DNA of 64,000 nt from contig NC_080423.1 of the NCBI RefSeq assembly GCF_029873635.1, positions 109,571,087 to 109,635,086 of the forward strand, written 5' to 3'. The position numbers and the translations under genes are program-made. Below the pieces are notes generated by a model. The model was not told where the DNA came from, did not search any database, and saw only the letters and a program-made list of their open reading frames with translations. Below, one piece after another: positions 10,905 through 24,425 of this stretch; position 1 is the first letter of the stretch; each line of letters starts with the position of its first letter. The stretch comes from Malania oleifera (taxonomy: Eukaryota > Streptophyta > Magnoliopsida > Santalales > Ximeniaceae).

Positions 10905-13278
10905 CTCTCCCTCACTTATGCGGTTGACGTCCTCGTAGACTTTGGCGGTAGGTTCACTTCAAGTTTGTCCACGAATGGTTGAATATCTTCCGCAAAAATT
11001 CAGCTGATTTCTTTTTCATCAACGCATTTCCACTTCACTAGGAACTCATGTCGCTTCTTCCTTGAGGATGTGAACTTTTTGTCTGCAAGGATCTTTTTAA
11101 CTTCACGTCTGTTAGGTTGCACTTTCTTCAACTCTACTCTGTTGGACTAACTTCTACTCAGGTCATCGGTGTTGGCATTGAACGGCTTGAGGCAGCTAAC
11201 ATGAAATTACGGTCTTCTCCCCTGATCTGTCCACTTCTTCATCTGCTTAAAAGCTTTCTCCAGATAGGTTCGAGCAAACTCTGCATTCTGTCTCCCTTCT
11301 CTGGTGAAGATGTACACCCTGGGACTCTTTCGTCTGTACGGCTCGCTCACTGTATGAGGTAACAACGGCTGTTGGCCTATAACAAGCTCAAAAGGGCTCT
11401 TTTTGGTTGTTGAGCTCCTTTAGGCATTGCCACAGAATGGAGCCACATCAAGTAGTTGCATCTCATTCTTCTGATTGTCATTGACAAAATGGCGCAAGTA
11501 CTTTTCTAGTAGCTCTCTGAATCTCTTCATCTATCCGTTTGTCTATCGGTGATAACTCGAAGAGATGTCAAGATGTGACCTGAATATACTGAAAAATTCT
11601 GTCAAGAAGTTGTCACTGAACATTAAGTCTCAGTCACAAACAATAACTTGGGAAACACCCCAAAAACTCACAATATTCACAAGGAACAATTGTGTCGTCT
11701 CCTTTGTCGAACAGTACTTTGGTGCGGTTATGAACGTACCAAACTTCCTACACCCCCCCTTGTCTTGTTGGCAAATGAGACATGTTTGGGTATAATCAAC
11801 AACATCATCCCGCATGTGCGGCCAATAATACCTCTGCTCCAGTAGTCCTGTCATTGGAGTCATCCTCCGCGAATACCCCTCAACGAACTTACTATAATAG
11901 CTAATAAGACCAAGAAAGGAACGCAACTCCTTCACTGTCGTGGGGATCTTTTATTCTTGAATCATCCTTACCTTCTCCATACCCCTCCGGATACGACCTT
12001 GTTCAACTACATGACCAAGGAATTTGTTGCTCCACTGAACGAAAGAGCACTTCTCTTTCTTCACATATAGACTGTTTCCCCTCAGCCTATTGAACACCTT
12101 CCGTAGATGCTCTTCATGTTTCCTCTGAAACAACACCGATTATCCCAACGGTGCTTTGGAAGGGCGAACACATCCCGCTTCCAATTCATTAAGTTGTTTC
12201 CCCAACTCTACTATCTCTGGAGGCGCCATCCGACATGACCCTTTAGCAAGTGATTTCAATCTTGGCAACAACTCAATCTCATGCTCCACAGTCCGTCGTG
12301 AATGCAAATTGTGAGGTAGCTTATCTGGCTTCACCTCTTCATACTCATCCAACACCACTTGGATGGTTCTAGGCACCAGCTCTTGGCCAACTTCTTTGTC
12401 TACCACCACCGTCCCTAGACATGTCTGCTCACCCTTTCTCAATCCCTCATTGAGTTGTATGGCCGAAAAGGACTTCCCCTCGTCTCCTTTCGCTGCAATG
12501 ACTTACACCATGCACAAGTGATCTCCCATCAGACACAGGGAACCAGCCAAAGGCATCAGCATTGCCCTCGTCCCCCTTAGGAACTTCATTCCTAGAATGA
12601 CTGGAAAGTCATCCAATGGCATCGCTGTGAAATTCGCATAACCTTCTCACTATCCAAGCTTCACAGTAACTTACTTGGCTACTCCCAGAGTAGATTGGGC
12701 TACAAAGTTAACTGTTTTTATGCGTCCTGTATCCTTCTCTAAGGATAAGTTAAGTCTCCATGCTTCCACCTACAAAATAAAATTATGAGTAGCCTCCGTA
12801 TCCACCATAGTGCGGGTACTCTTCCCATTAATCCTCAAGTCCATAAACATTAACCATTTTGCTCGTGTAACTTTTGGTGCTTTCGCCTGCTTTTCCAATG
12901 CGCTCACCAGCCGCACTGAACCTACCCTCAGGGCATCATCCTCTTCCTCCTTGCTTTCCACCACTTGTCCTGAAGTGGAAGCTTGTAAGACATTGAGTAA
13001 TCTCTTGCGTTGACACTCACTCACTCTGAGAGGTCCACACAAGTAGCACGAAATTTTACTCTTCCCCTTTCCATTGGGTGTATTGATTCCTTTAGACGAC
13101 GAAACTTCCTTCGAGGTTGATGATTTAGAGTCAGCTCCCCCACTTTTGGGTTTGCCTTTCTAGAAAGACTTTCCACCGTTTCCCTCTCCACCAAACCCTT
13201 TGGACGAAGTGGGGTTATCGCCAGTGTAGTCAGTCAAGCGTTCTGCAGCAACTTGTGCAGTAGACAAGTCTTGAACCC

Positions 13279-13690
13279 TGTTGGGAATTAACAACAAATT
13301 CTCAAAACCTGTGAGAAACAAAATAGAGAAAGAATACACACCAAAGAAAAAAATCAATTACACGCACAAGACAGTATTTACATGGTTCGGCAATTTTGCA
13401 ATTTTGTAATTTTGCAATTTTGCCTACATCCACGGAGTTGTAGGGATTTCACTACAATCAGGAAGAAAAATACAAAGTGTGGCGATACAATACTCTCTCT
13501 CTCGCTCTCTCACGAAGTGTGACCGCTTGACTTAATCACCCAAAATATAATCATTTTATATGCTGCGACTTGGGTCTTACTGCCCAATCCTTCGCTCCAT
13601 GAACTAAGCCTTAGGATAGAAATCTCTCATTAAAGAAAAGTCAGGTCATCATCCAGATCGAACGCAACTAGGCTCCATAAAAGCCCAACA
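13279..13690 (-). repeat. 3' LTR of the copia element
   Basis: This 412-bp LTR differs from its partner mainly by a short internal expansion of an AATTTTGC-type word near 13390-13425. Confidence 0.9.
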
Positions 13691-16600
13691 AATCTCCCAC
13701 TTGGAGACTAGTTTAATCACCAATATCAACCGCAATCCTCCAAATGAACAATCCCTCATCCCTATAACTCATCCTCCTGTCCTCAAGCTAGAAGACCAAC
13801 TGAAATTGCACACAGCTTCAGCTTCTTAATAGTGACACCCTTAGCCAACATGTCTATCGGGTTCTTAGATCCACAGATCTTCTCAAATATTACCAGTTTA
13901 TCTTCAACAAGGTAACAAATAAAGTGGTATTTTGTCTGTATATGCTTCGACTTTGAATGAAAATCCGAATTTTATTGCACTCTGATTGTCACTGTGTAGA
14001 ATGTCCATCTTCTACTTCTACCCAATTCGTCTAAGAAACCATGTAGCTAAATCATCTCCTTTCCAGCTTCAGTTGCTACAACATACTCAGCTTCTGTAGT
14101 AGACAAAGTAACAATCTTTGCAAATTTGAAACCCAAGATATAGTTGTACCACCCAGACTAAATACAAACTCAATAGTACTCTTTTTACTATCATTATCAC
14201 CAGCAAAATCAGCATCTACATAACCCTGCAGTTTCAAAGTTGCACCTGTAAAGTAAAGACATGTATTTGATGAACCCCTCAGATATCTCAGAATCCAATT
14301 GACTACCTCCTAATATTGCTTTCTTGGCCTACTTATGAATCTGCTCACAACTCCCACTACATGTGCAATGTCTGGCCTTGTACACATCATAGCATACATC
14401 AAGCTACTAATAGCTGACGCATAGGGCACCTTGCTCATATGGTCCCTTTCTTCTTCTATCTTCGGTGATTGTTCCTTGCTTAGTTTGAAATGACTACCCA
14501 AGGGTGTGCTCACTGGTTTAGCTTCATTCATGTTGAACCTGTTGAGAATCTTCTTCACATACTTTGATTATGAAAGCTTCAATGTACCATTAGCCTTGTC
14601 TCCAATGATTCTTATTCTAAGGACTTACTTTGCAGCTCCCAAAACCTTCATTGCAAACTGTTTTAACAATTGCTTCTTCAGGTTATTAATCTCCTCAATG
14701 CAAGACCCTACAATGAGCATATCATTTACATATAACAGTAAAATGATGTAAGAATTGTCAAAGAACTTAACATAAAAGCAGTGATCGGCTTCACATCTCT
14801 TGAATCCAATTTTATACATAAAACTGTCAAATTTCTTATACACTTTTTTGGAGCTTGTTTTAGACTATACAAGCTCTTTCTCAATTTGCAGACTAAATTC
14901 TCTTGTGCCTGGACAATGAACCCTTCTGGCTGAATCATGTAGATGTCTTCCTCCAAGTCACCATGAAGGAATGTCGTTTTCACATCTAACTACTCAAGAT
15001 GTAGATTTTCTGCAACCACCATTCCCAATACCAGTCTAATTGTTGACATCTTCACAACTGGAGAAAATATTTATGTGAAGTCAATGCCCTCCTTCTGCTG
15101 GAACCCTTTGACAACTAATCTAGTTTTGTAGCGCTTGCTACCATCATGTTCGTTCTTTATTCTGTACACCCACTTAATGTGCAAAGCCTTCTTCCTTACT
15201 GACAATTCAGTCAGTTTCCATGTTTGATTCCCCAACAAGGAATCCATCTCATCCTTCATGGCTAACTCCCACTTGCTTGAGTTTTCATCCTGCAAGGCTT
15301 CATCATAACACTCTAACTCACCACCATCAGTTAACAGGAGATAATTTAAAGTAGGGGAATAACGTTGTGGAGGTCAAATGGTCGTGGAAGATCTACGGAC
15401 CGCAGCTACAGATGCACTCTGATTTACATGTGATTCTCGTTCTCCTAATCCTCTTCACTCTTTTCCTAGACAGTACTTTCATTCAACTCATCTAAGTTAA
15501 CAAACTCATATTTCTTCTTATCTATCTCTGCGACATCTGACACTACAGTTGACCTGTCCTTGTACATAACATGTTCATTAAATATCACAATTCTACTTCT
15601 GATGATTTTCTTATTTTGTTCATCCCAAAACCGATAGTCGAATTTCTCATCACCATAGCCAATGAAATAACATATTTTGGACTTTGCATCAAATTTACTA
15701 CGAGCATCAGAATCAATATGAACATAAGAAACACAACCAAAAACTTTTAAGTGAGAAAATTTTACCTCTTTATGGCTCCAAACCTCTTCAAGAAGTCTGA
15801 ACTCCATGGGAACTAAGGTAATCGGTTTATCAGGTAAGATGCAGTACTAACAGCATTAACCCAGAAAGTTTTTGGTAGTCCAGCATACAACCTCATACTC
15901 CTAGCACACTCATTGAGAGCTCTGTTCATGCGCTCAGCCACACCATTTTACTATGGTGTCCAGGAATGGTTTTTTCCATTTTGATTCCATGTGCAGCACA
16001 ATACTCTCTAAACCCTCCGTCTATGTACTCTCCTCCATTGTCCGACCTCAAACACTTTACTTTCAAACCTGTCTCTGTCTTAACTATAACTTTCCACTTC
16101 TTAAAAGTTTTCAAATACATCATATTTATTTTTCAGAAAATAAACTTACACCTTTCTGGTTGAGTCATCAATGAAAGTAACGTAATACCTTGAACCTCCA
16201 AGGGATGCAACGGGAGAAGGCCCCCACAAATTTGTGTGCACTAACTCCAATTTTTCAGCCTTTGGTGTCCTGCCAGCTTTCAAGAAACTCACCCTTTTCT
16301 TCTTTCCTAGCATGCAGCTTTCACACAAGTCAAAATCAACAGACTTTAATTTTAGTAGTTTCCCTTTTGACAGTAACATTTTCATCCCTTTCTCACTCAT
16401 GTGACCAAATCTGCGGTGTCATAAGCTTGTATCAGTACTTGCTTCAACAACTGCAATTGTGTCTCTTGGACTTGAGGTCATGTATAGAGTACTATATTTC
16501 TTTCCACGAGCCAATACTCTGGCTCCCTTTGTAACCTTCCAAGTGCCACCAACAAACAACACTACATGCCCTTTATCATCAAGTTGTCCGACAGAAATCA

Positions 16601-17693
16601 GATTCCTTCTCAAGTCAAGAATATGTCGTACCTTCTCCAGTAACCAAACAGACCCATTGGGCAACGACATCCAGACGTTTCCCATACCCACAACATCCAA
16701 GGTTGTACCATCAGCCAAATACACCTTACCAAAATCTCCTGCTACATAGTCCTGTATGATTTCATGGTGTGAAGTGGTATGAAACGAAGCTCCTAAGTCC
16801 AAAACCCAATCATCAAGTGGACTGTCTACTGCAAGAAGTAATGCATCCTGTACCTCTTCTGTTACAGCATTAGAAAAATCATCCTCATTCTTCTTTTTAA
16901 GACTTTTGCATTGTCTCCCAAAGTGACCCGCTTTTCCACAGTTCTAGCATTGCCCTTTTTGGCCAGATATAGATTTACTTATGTTCCGATTATAATTTCT
17001 GGATTTTGATCTACCCCAATCTGAATTTCGGTCATTACCTTTGCCTTTTGTCTCAAGGTTTAGGGTAGAACCAGATCCTGAGGTTTCACCCGCATCTCTT
17101 TAGCGAATCTCCTCAGCCAGAATTAAATCTCGTATATCATTGTACTTCAGTTTTTCTTTTCCAGTTACTGCCATCCTCATTGCCTCCCAACTGTTGGGCA
17201 ACGAAGCCAAAACGATCAGTGCACGAATCTCATCATCAAAATCAATTTCTACAGACGATAATTGATTTGTGATAGTATTAAACTCATTCAGATATTGTGC
17301 TACTGATGCATTCTCTACCATCTTCAAATTAAACAATTTCTTCATCAGATGTACCTTATTATTTGCTGACGGTTTTTCATACATACCAAACAAAACCTTC
17401 ATCAGATCTATTGTAGTCTTCTTCTTCACAACGTTGTGTGCAACAAACCTAAACAGAGTTAATCTTATAACTCCCAGTACCTATCTATCAAGGAGAGTCC
17501 ATTCCTCGTCCTTCATAATAGCAGGTTTTTCTCCTAGAAGCAACAGATGTAACTTCTTCCCATAGAGATAATCCTCGATCTGCATCCTCTAGAATCCAAA
17601 GTCTGTGCCATAAAACTTTTCTATTTCAGACGCATTTCCTACTTCCTCTGCCATTGCTCCCACTCAAACCTAACCCTAGGCTATGATACCAGT

Positions 17694-18085
17694 TGTTGGT
17701 AATTAACAACAAATTCCCAAAACCTGTGAGAAACAAAATAAAGAAAGAATACACGCTAAAGAAAAAAATTAATCACACGCACAAAACAGTATTTACATGA
17801 TTTGGCAATTTTTCCTACATCCACGGAGTTGTAGGGATTTCACCATAATCAAGAAGAAAAATACAGAGAGCGCGGCGGTACAATACTCTCTCTCTCTCGC
17901 TCTCTCACGAAGTGTGACCGCTTGACCTAATCACCCAACAAACAATCATTTTATATGTTGCAGCTTGGACCTTACGGCCCAATCTTTCGCTCCATGGACT
18001 AAGCCTTAGGATAGAAATCTCTCATTAAAGAAAAGTCGGGTCATCATCCAGATCGAACACAATTAGGCTCCACAAAAGCCCAACA
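17694..18085 (-). repeat. 5' LTR of the copia element
   Basis: This 392-bp LTR is flanked on its inner side by the primer binding site. It contains a (CT)n tract near 17886-17905 that is shared with the other LTR. Confidence 0.9.
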
Positions 18086-18873
18086 AAACCCTTTGCCTAT
18101 GAAGTTCAATTCTTGCCCACGGTTTCATCCCTTCTAGAAAATACAACTTGTCCTTCTCCGATATGTCCTGGATATCCAACATCAAAGTAGAAAATTGTTT
18201 CACATATTCTCTGATTGACCCAGTATGTTTGAGGTCTCTCAGCTTTCTCCTAGCATTATACTCATCATTCTCAAGAAAGAATTGGATCTTAAGCTCTCTT
18301 TTCAAGTCTACCCAACTATTGATTACACAGCTTTCATTTTCAATTTCTTTGTATTTGGTACGCCACCATAGTTTGGCGTCACCAACCAAGTACATGATCG
18401 CATCCACCTTTTCCTGTTCTGAGATCATCCTCACAATGTGAAAGTACTGCTCCACATCAAACAAGAAATTCTTTAACTCCTTGGCATCACGGACACCCCC
18501 ATATGTCCTCGGTTTTGGTACCTTGGTCTTGCTAACTCCTGAAGTGTTGGAGTTCCCCATAGCAAGAACCATCAGATTCAGTTTTGCATCTAGATCTACC
18601 ATTCGAGATTGCAAAGTTTCCACTATATGACGAAAGTCCTTTGACATCTCACTTAGCGAACTTGCTTGATGCTTTTGTGATCCCATCACTTCATCAAGAA
18701 GTTCTCTCATCTGGGCCACCTCCGCGGCCACAGTGTTGGTTGTTGCCTGTGCTTCCAGCATGCTGATCCTCTCAGCATTGTTTGGTATCATGGTCACTTA
18801 CCAAAGTTTTCCAAATCTCACAACGAAGGTAACTGAATTCTCGTAGCAACTGAGCCTCGACTCTGATACCAAG

Positions 18874-19391
18874 TGTCACGGGCCAATTATTTTCACACCT
18901 TTGTGAAGGTTCGTTTGGCGCTAGCTAAAGCACTCTTACTTAACTAGTCAGCCTATCTTTTATCAACATTCATCCACGAAACACTTTAATTAACATTCAT
19001 TCAAATAACAGTGGAAACAGTAATCTATTCATGAAAGTTGTGGCAAGCAAGCAGTAAACATTGAAGCAAACGTAGTTTATTAATAACACCTCTGTTGATA
19101 GTGTGTTTAGCAAGAGAGGCAAGTAGGCTAAACACATTGACAATAACTAGTGACTTTTACAATGACTGATGAACACTCACCTTCCCCTAAAAAGGTTTTT
19201 ATGTAATTATCATTCTAGCACTAGGAAACATCAAAGTAATCGAGGAGTCATACTGCCTTATTTGGCATACAAATAAACTACTAACAGAAAATAACCCTAC
19301 ACTAGTATTTACATGATGGAAACTCATCCAAGCACACAAGATAAGTGGTCACAGGCAAGCATAATGCCCTGAACAAGCTTAACTCGTTACA
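18874..19391 (-). repeat. 5' LTR of the gypsy element
   Basis: It begins TGTCACGGG and ends CTCGTTACA. The primer site lies immediately outside it on the internal side. Confidence 0.85.
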
Positions 19392-19456
19392 CGCCATGCA
19401 AGGACCCATCAAAGTTTACCATCACCCAAGGTGCTTCTGGGTAAGCATAATCAGCT

Positions 19457-19712
19457 GGATAATAAAATCAACTAATTAGGCATGTCTAGGATTATTTCTC
19501 TTCAGTTGAGATTTCTCTTTTCCATATTGTTTTCCAATCACGGGCCATGAGAAACGAAATCAAAGAACATGCACAATCGGCCAAGATAATAAAATCAACT
19601 AGTAGGCATAGTAGGCATTTCTGGGACAATTACTCTTCAGTTTTGAAATTTCTTTCTTCCAGATTGTTTTCTAGGCACAAGCCGTGAGAGATGAAATCAA
19701 AGAATACCCAAA
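19457..19712. repeat. Tandem duplication of about 127 bp in the RMI1 3' flank
   Basis: 19457-19583 and 19584-19712 both start with GATAATAAAATCAACTA and end with GAAATCAAAGAA-type sequence. They are about 80-85% alike. They lie just past the RMI1 stop codon, probably in or near its 3' UTR. Confidence 0.75.
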
Positions 19713-19795
19713 CAATGATCTTGGAAAAATCCATGCCAACCTATGCTCCTTAGCGACTTCCTTTCCAAATAGTGGTAGGCACATATTGAGTAAAA

Positions 19796-19963
19796 TCAAG
19801 GGGATATGTTAATGGGATCCAATTGGTGTTGCTGTGGCGCTTGAGAAGTTGAGGGCTTCAGTCTTCTAAGAAGCAACCATGCATCAGATGCAGGACAGCC
19901 TTGATTCATTTCTAGGGCAATTGGAATAGCAAAGGATTCATTCATCTCTACAAGCATTGTTCC
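19796..19963 (-). CDS. RMI1: RMI1 exon 8 and stop
   Basis: It encodes residues 575-629 ([18 protein letters not shown] ... INISP) and the TGA stop, completing OB-fold 2 and a short polar tail. Confidence 0.9.
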   Translation of the reverse strand, partial: GTMLVEMNESFAIPIALEMNQGCPASDAWLLLRRLKPSTSQAPQQHQLDPINISP

Positions 19964-22900
19964 CTGGAAAATAGATAACCAGACGATGAAACAATATAAA
20001 TATACACAAGCTCTTACAAGTAAATATTCCCTAGATTTGCCTTTCAAGCATTGTAGCCTTTGTAGGAAGAACTGTCTTCTAAACATAAACACATCCATTG
20101 AACTTCAAGTAGAACCCTCAAAAGTCCAATAGTGTTTTGGAAGCATGGGTTTAGTTTTTGAATTTAGATGCATGTATTTTGTTTCGCAATTTCCTTCAAA
20201 TCGAAGTTATATCTAAAATTTGAATGCCAAGTTCCCAAACCCAGGAAAAGGGATATTACCTCGAAATTCACCAAGAAAACTTGGAACTGCTTCAATATCT
20301 CTCTCATATTGCTAACTTTTTTTGTGTCCGAAGAAGCAAGAGCTGCAGTGACCTCTGCAGGAGAATGACCTATTCCTTTCTGTACAACCTGGAGAATACA
20401 AAAAATTTATCAAGCAAGATTCTAGCAAGCTCACGGAATAAATAAGTAAAATCCAATAGAAACTCACGTTGTGATCAATGAGGATCTCAGAAATAAGGCT
20501 ACCATCATCAACATAAACTAGAAGCTCATATGTAGTCCTTTGCTTATAATGGAATCCCTTTACACCAGTCAGAAAGCACTACAATACACGGTTATCACAT
20601 TGAGAAATCTATAGTAGCTTTGGAAGAAAATAAACATTCAAAATCTTATAATAGCTTTGAGAGGAAATATATTTATGCTTAGTTAAATACTTGTACAACC
20701 AAGTCCAATGGCTACCATCTTTAACTGCTGTTAATTTTTAGACATCAAAGAATATCAGTTGCCAAGTATGGGAGCAAGTTAATTCAATGGAAATTTATTT
20801 GATGTTAGAACTGGCACATTCAAAATTTATTCATTAAACACAATCATAAAACCAATCCCAAATAGTTTGGCTTCGGGACAGGCTCTGTTGAGTTGATTTG
20901 AGTACAGCTGTGCCAAAAACTTCTTTCACTAATCTAATGCATGTTAGATGTATAACAGAGCCAAAAGACTAACTTGCCACAGGTAGGCAAAGTGAAACTG
21001 GGTTATGTAGTATAATTTTCCTAAAAATATAAATTCCATCCACAAGCATAAAAAGGTCAACCACAACATCTTTATAGATTAGAAAGTAAGAGACATATTT
21101 CAATATAACACTAACAAACATATCTTGAAGGAGTTGATTAAAGAATAAATGGCCAAGTATGGTAGTTTGAAAAGATAAACAAAAGTCAAGAAAGCAATTC
21201 AAACCATCCAATCGAATTCAGTTTAAATAAACAAGACCTACTCAAAATCCAAGTTCCTCATCTTCAAGATGACAGCTTCCAAATAGACATTAAGTAGTAC
21301 CCAATTACAAAAACACCACCACCCAAGCCTTAAGTCCCACTAGGTGGGATCGACTACACGAGTCTTTTTCCTCTAATTTATGTGATCATGGGTAACCATT
21401 TCCAACAATTTAGAGGCTATTAAATCCTTATTCACTATCTCATTTCAAATTATTTTAGGCCTATCCCTACTTCTTCTACTGCCCCTCACAATAACTAACA
21501 CACTCTTTACTGGTGCAGTATTTGAAATATATTGCAGATGCCCAAACCATCTAAGACATCCCTTCCTTACTTATCTTTTACAGGTGTTATGCCTAACTTA
21601 CTACAAATATTTTCATTCCTTAATTTATCTTTTAATATTGTACCACTTATCAACCTTAACATTCTCATTTTGACTACTACTATTTTTTGGAAACTTTGTT
21701 TCTTAGTTGCTCAACATTTTGATCCATATAATTGGCCTTACAACCATCCTATAAGACTTTACTTTTAATTTTAAGGGTATTCTACAATCACACAATACAC
21801 TCAAAGCACCTCTAAATTTTATTCACCCTACTTTAACACTATGCATAATATCTTCTTTAATTTCTCCTTCAGTTTGCGTATGATTCCAAGGTATCAAAAT
21901 CTAGTAATGCTATTAATTTCTTAATCATCAAGTTTAATGTTTATTCAACATTCCTTCTATCACTAAAATTAGATTTTATATATTGCGACTTATTTCTACT
22001 TATCCTAGAACTTCTAAACTCTAAAGCTTCTCTCCATAATTCTAACTTAGATTCTACATCACCCTAATTTGATCAATCAAGACAATATCATCTATAAAGA
22101 TACCATGGAACCTCATTTTGGATACTCTTAGAAAGCTCACCCGTCACTAGTACAAAAAGATAAGGACTCAAAGCAGATCCTTACACCTATTGTTGTTGTA
22201 AATTCTCTAAACTCTCCATAGTAATCCTTAAACTAATCATTACTCTATCGTACATATTCTTAATGACATCAGTATACCTACTACATACCCAAAAAAAATT
22301 CTTTCTAAAACTTATTATAAAACTTCCATAGGTATCCTCGTGATAAAACTTCCCTAAGTATCCTATAATAGGCTTTCTCTAAGTCAATAACAACCATATG
22401 TAAGTCTCTTTTCTTCTCCGTAAACTGTTCCGTTGATCTTGTTAAAAGATATATAACTTTTGTAGTTGATCTCCCCTACATAAAACCAATTCGACTTTTT
22501 GAGTATCCAATTATAAATTAATTTTCTGATATAAATAAATCTGTGACTGGTAACTAATATTGACCGAGTGCTGTTGTGATGGCATGATTGTATTGTTATC
22601 AAATACATGCTCAATCCGGGTAGTAAATGAATCAATTACATCAATTGAAACCCAATAAACCTGTCCTATGATGTATCCCCTTGCTGTCAATGACTACAGT
22701 AGTCAAAAAATTGCACGATTTTCAATTTGAATCCTACAATTCAAATTGGTTCACTAGCTTAATTTGAAATTTTGAATCTAGTAGATAAAGAAAAATAAGA
22801 ATTGTCCCTGAATCTTAATAAGAAATCAATTTGAATCTTATGATTCACGATTCAAATCTTAAGATCTGCATTTCAATAAGCATTCACTCCCGACCCAAAT

Positions 22901-24144
22901 CCAATAGATCCCGGTGGTTCCAGATCAAACCTATTGAAAATTTTCAAATATTTCCTGATTTTTTAATGCAAAAAATCTTTAGACCTTTTCCAATGGCTTT
23001 TAGATCAAAATAAACAAAATGTTGCATTTGTAGGTGCAGCGTGTGTGCATGTGTTGCGTATACATGTGTGAATGCATGCATGAATGTGCATGTGTAGCTG
23101 TGTGTGTGCATGGCATCAGTGTGTGCATAGCATTGGTGCTTTTGCATGAGGATATATGCATGGGTACATGCATGTGCATGTGTGTCTATGAGTATAAGTG
23201 CATGCATGCTATGTGTGATCATGTGAATGCATGCATGCACATGTGGGTGTGAATGATTGCGTTCATGCTGTGTGCGCGCATGGCATCAGTGTTAGTATAG
23301 CATGGGTGCATTTGCATGAAGATATATGCATGGGTACATGCATGTGCATGTGTTTATGAGTATAAGTGCATGCATACTATGTGTGATCATGTGAATGAAT
23401 GCATGCACGTATGGATGTGAATGATTGCGTTCATGCATGGGTATGTTTGCGTGGTCATGCATGCATGTGTTGGAGAGTGCACATCATGAATGTATGCATT
23501 TGACTGTATGCATGTGTGTGTTTGTAGAGGTGCAGGAGTATATGCATGTGAGTGTATGCGAATGTGCGTATATATTTTTGCATGCATGCATGGGATATAT
23601 GCATAGGGTTCATATACATATATGCATGGGGTTTATATGTATGCATGCATAAGTGTGTTTAGTGTCCGACAGTGTGTGTGTGTGAGTGCATGTGTGTGAG
23701 TGCATACATGTAAGAGTGTATATGCATAAATGCATTCATGCATGTGAATGCAAGTGTAAATGCATGGCTAATATGCATGCAAGCATGTGTATATGCATAA
23801 ATGCATTCATGCATGTGAATGCAAGTGTAAATGCATGGGATATATGCATGGGGTTCATATACATATATGCATGGGGTTTATATGTATGCATGCATAAGTG
23901 TGTTTAGTGTCCGACAGTGTGTGTGTGTGAGTGCATGTGTGTTCATGCATACATGTAAGAGTGTATATGCATAAATGCATTCATGCATGTGAATGCAAGT
24001 GTAAATGCATGGCTAATATGCATGCAAGCATGTGTGGGTAAATGCATGCAATAATGTGTGTAAACATGTAATTATATGCATGGATAAATGCATGTGTGTG
24101 AGTGCATGTATATGTGTGTAAGTATGCAAGTGTAGGTGTACTAG

Positions 24145-24177
<33 letters not shown>

Positions 24178-24211
24178 ATATGTGCGTGTGTGTACAATAG
24201 AATATATATGC

Positions 24212-24248
<37 letters not shown>

Positions 24249-24379
24249 AGCATTTATGTACACACGTATATGTGTGTGTAACTATACATGTATACACAAG
24301 TGTATATATGTGTGTGTCAGTGTGTGTATATACAAGTGTACATTTGTGTGTAGTATATAATATATATGTGTATACATAA

Positions 24380-24425
<46 letters not shown>

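Larger units (their letters stand above)
13279..18085 (-). mobile_element. Ty1/copia retrotransposon (Tork/Tnt1-like), nested in gypsy gag (fossil)
   Basis: LTRs lie at 13279-13690 and 17694-18085, with TGTTGG...CCCAACA ends. A primer site like TGGTATCATAG is at 17681-17692 and a purine tract (AGTGGGAGATT, minus strand) adjoins the left LTR. The flanks repeat AACCC (13274-13278 and about 18087-18091). Parts in minus-strand order are gag (about 17100-17650), a CCHC zinc knuckle (about 16920-16960), protease (DLGASFHTTSHHEIIQDYV, near 16800), pre-integrase and integrase (15470-16400), and RT (14310-15300). By eye the LTRs differ at about 32 of 385 aligned sites (about 8%). At an assumed 1.3e-8 substitutions per site per year this is roughly 3 million years. 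All domains are present but the coding region has several breaks. Confidence 0.93.
10404..19391 (-). mobile_element. Ty3/gypsy retrotransposon, broken, with nested copia element (fossil)
   Basis: Two related LTRs bound the element (10404-10904 and 18874-19391). Next to the right LTR is a tRNA-Met-type primer site (TGGTATCAGAG, minus strand, 18858-18870), and next to the left LTR is a purine tract. So it reads on the minus strand, with its 5' LTR on the right. Recognisable parts are gag (18100-18797, and again near 13040-13278), protease (around 12770-13040), RT (around 11950-12440) and integrase zinc-finger traces (around 11650-11800). Without the nested copia element it is about 4.2 kb, shorter than a whole element, and it has many breaks. 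The LTRs differ more than the copia LTRs do, so it is older. No clear target duplication was seen. Confidence 0.9.

Noticed and set aside
23034-23907. Several Met/Cys/His-rich open frames on both strands
   Set aside because: They arise from the TGCATG-rich satellite tract. The peptides are periodic and appear on both strands.
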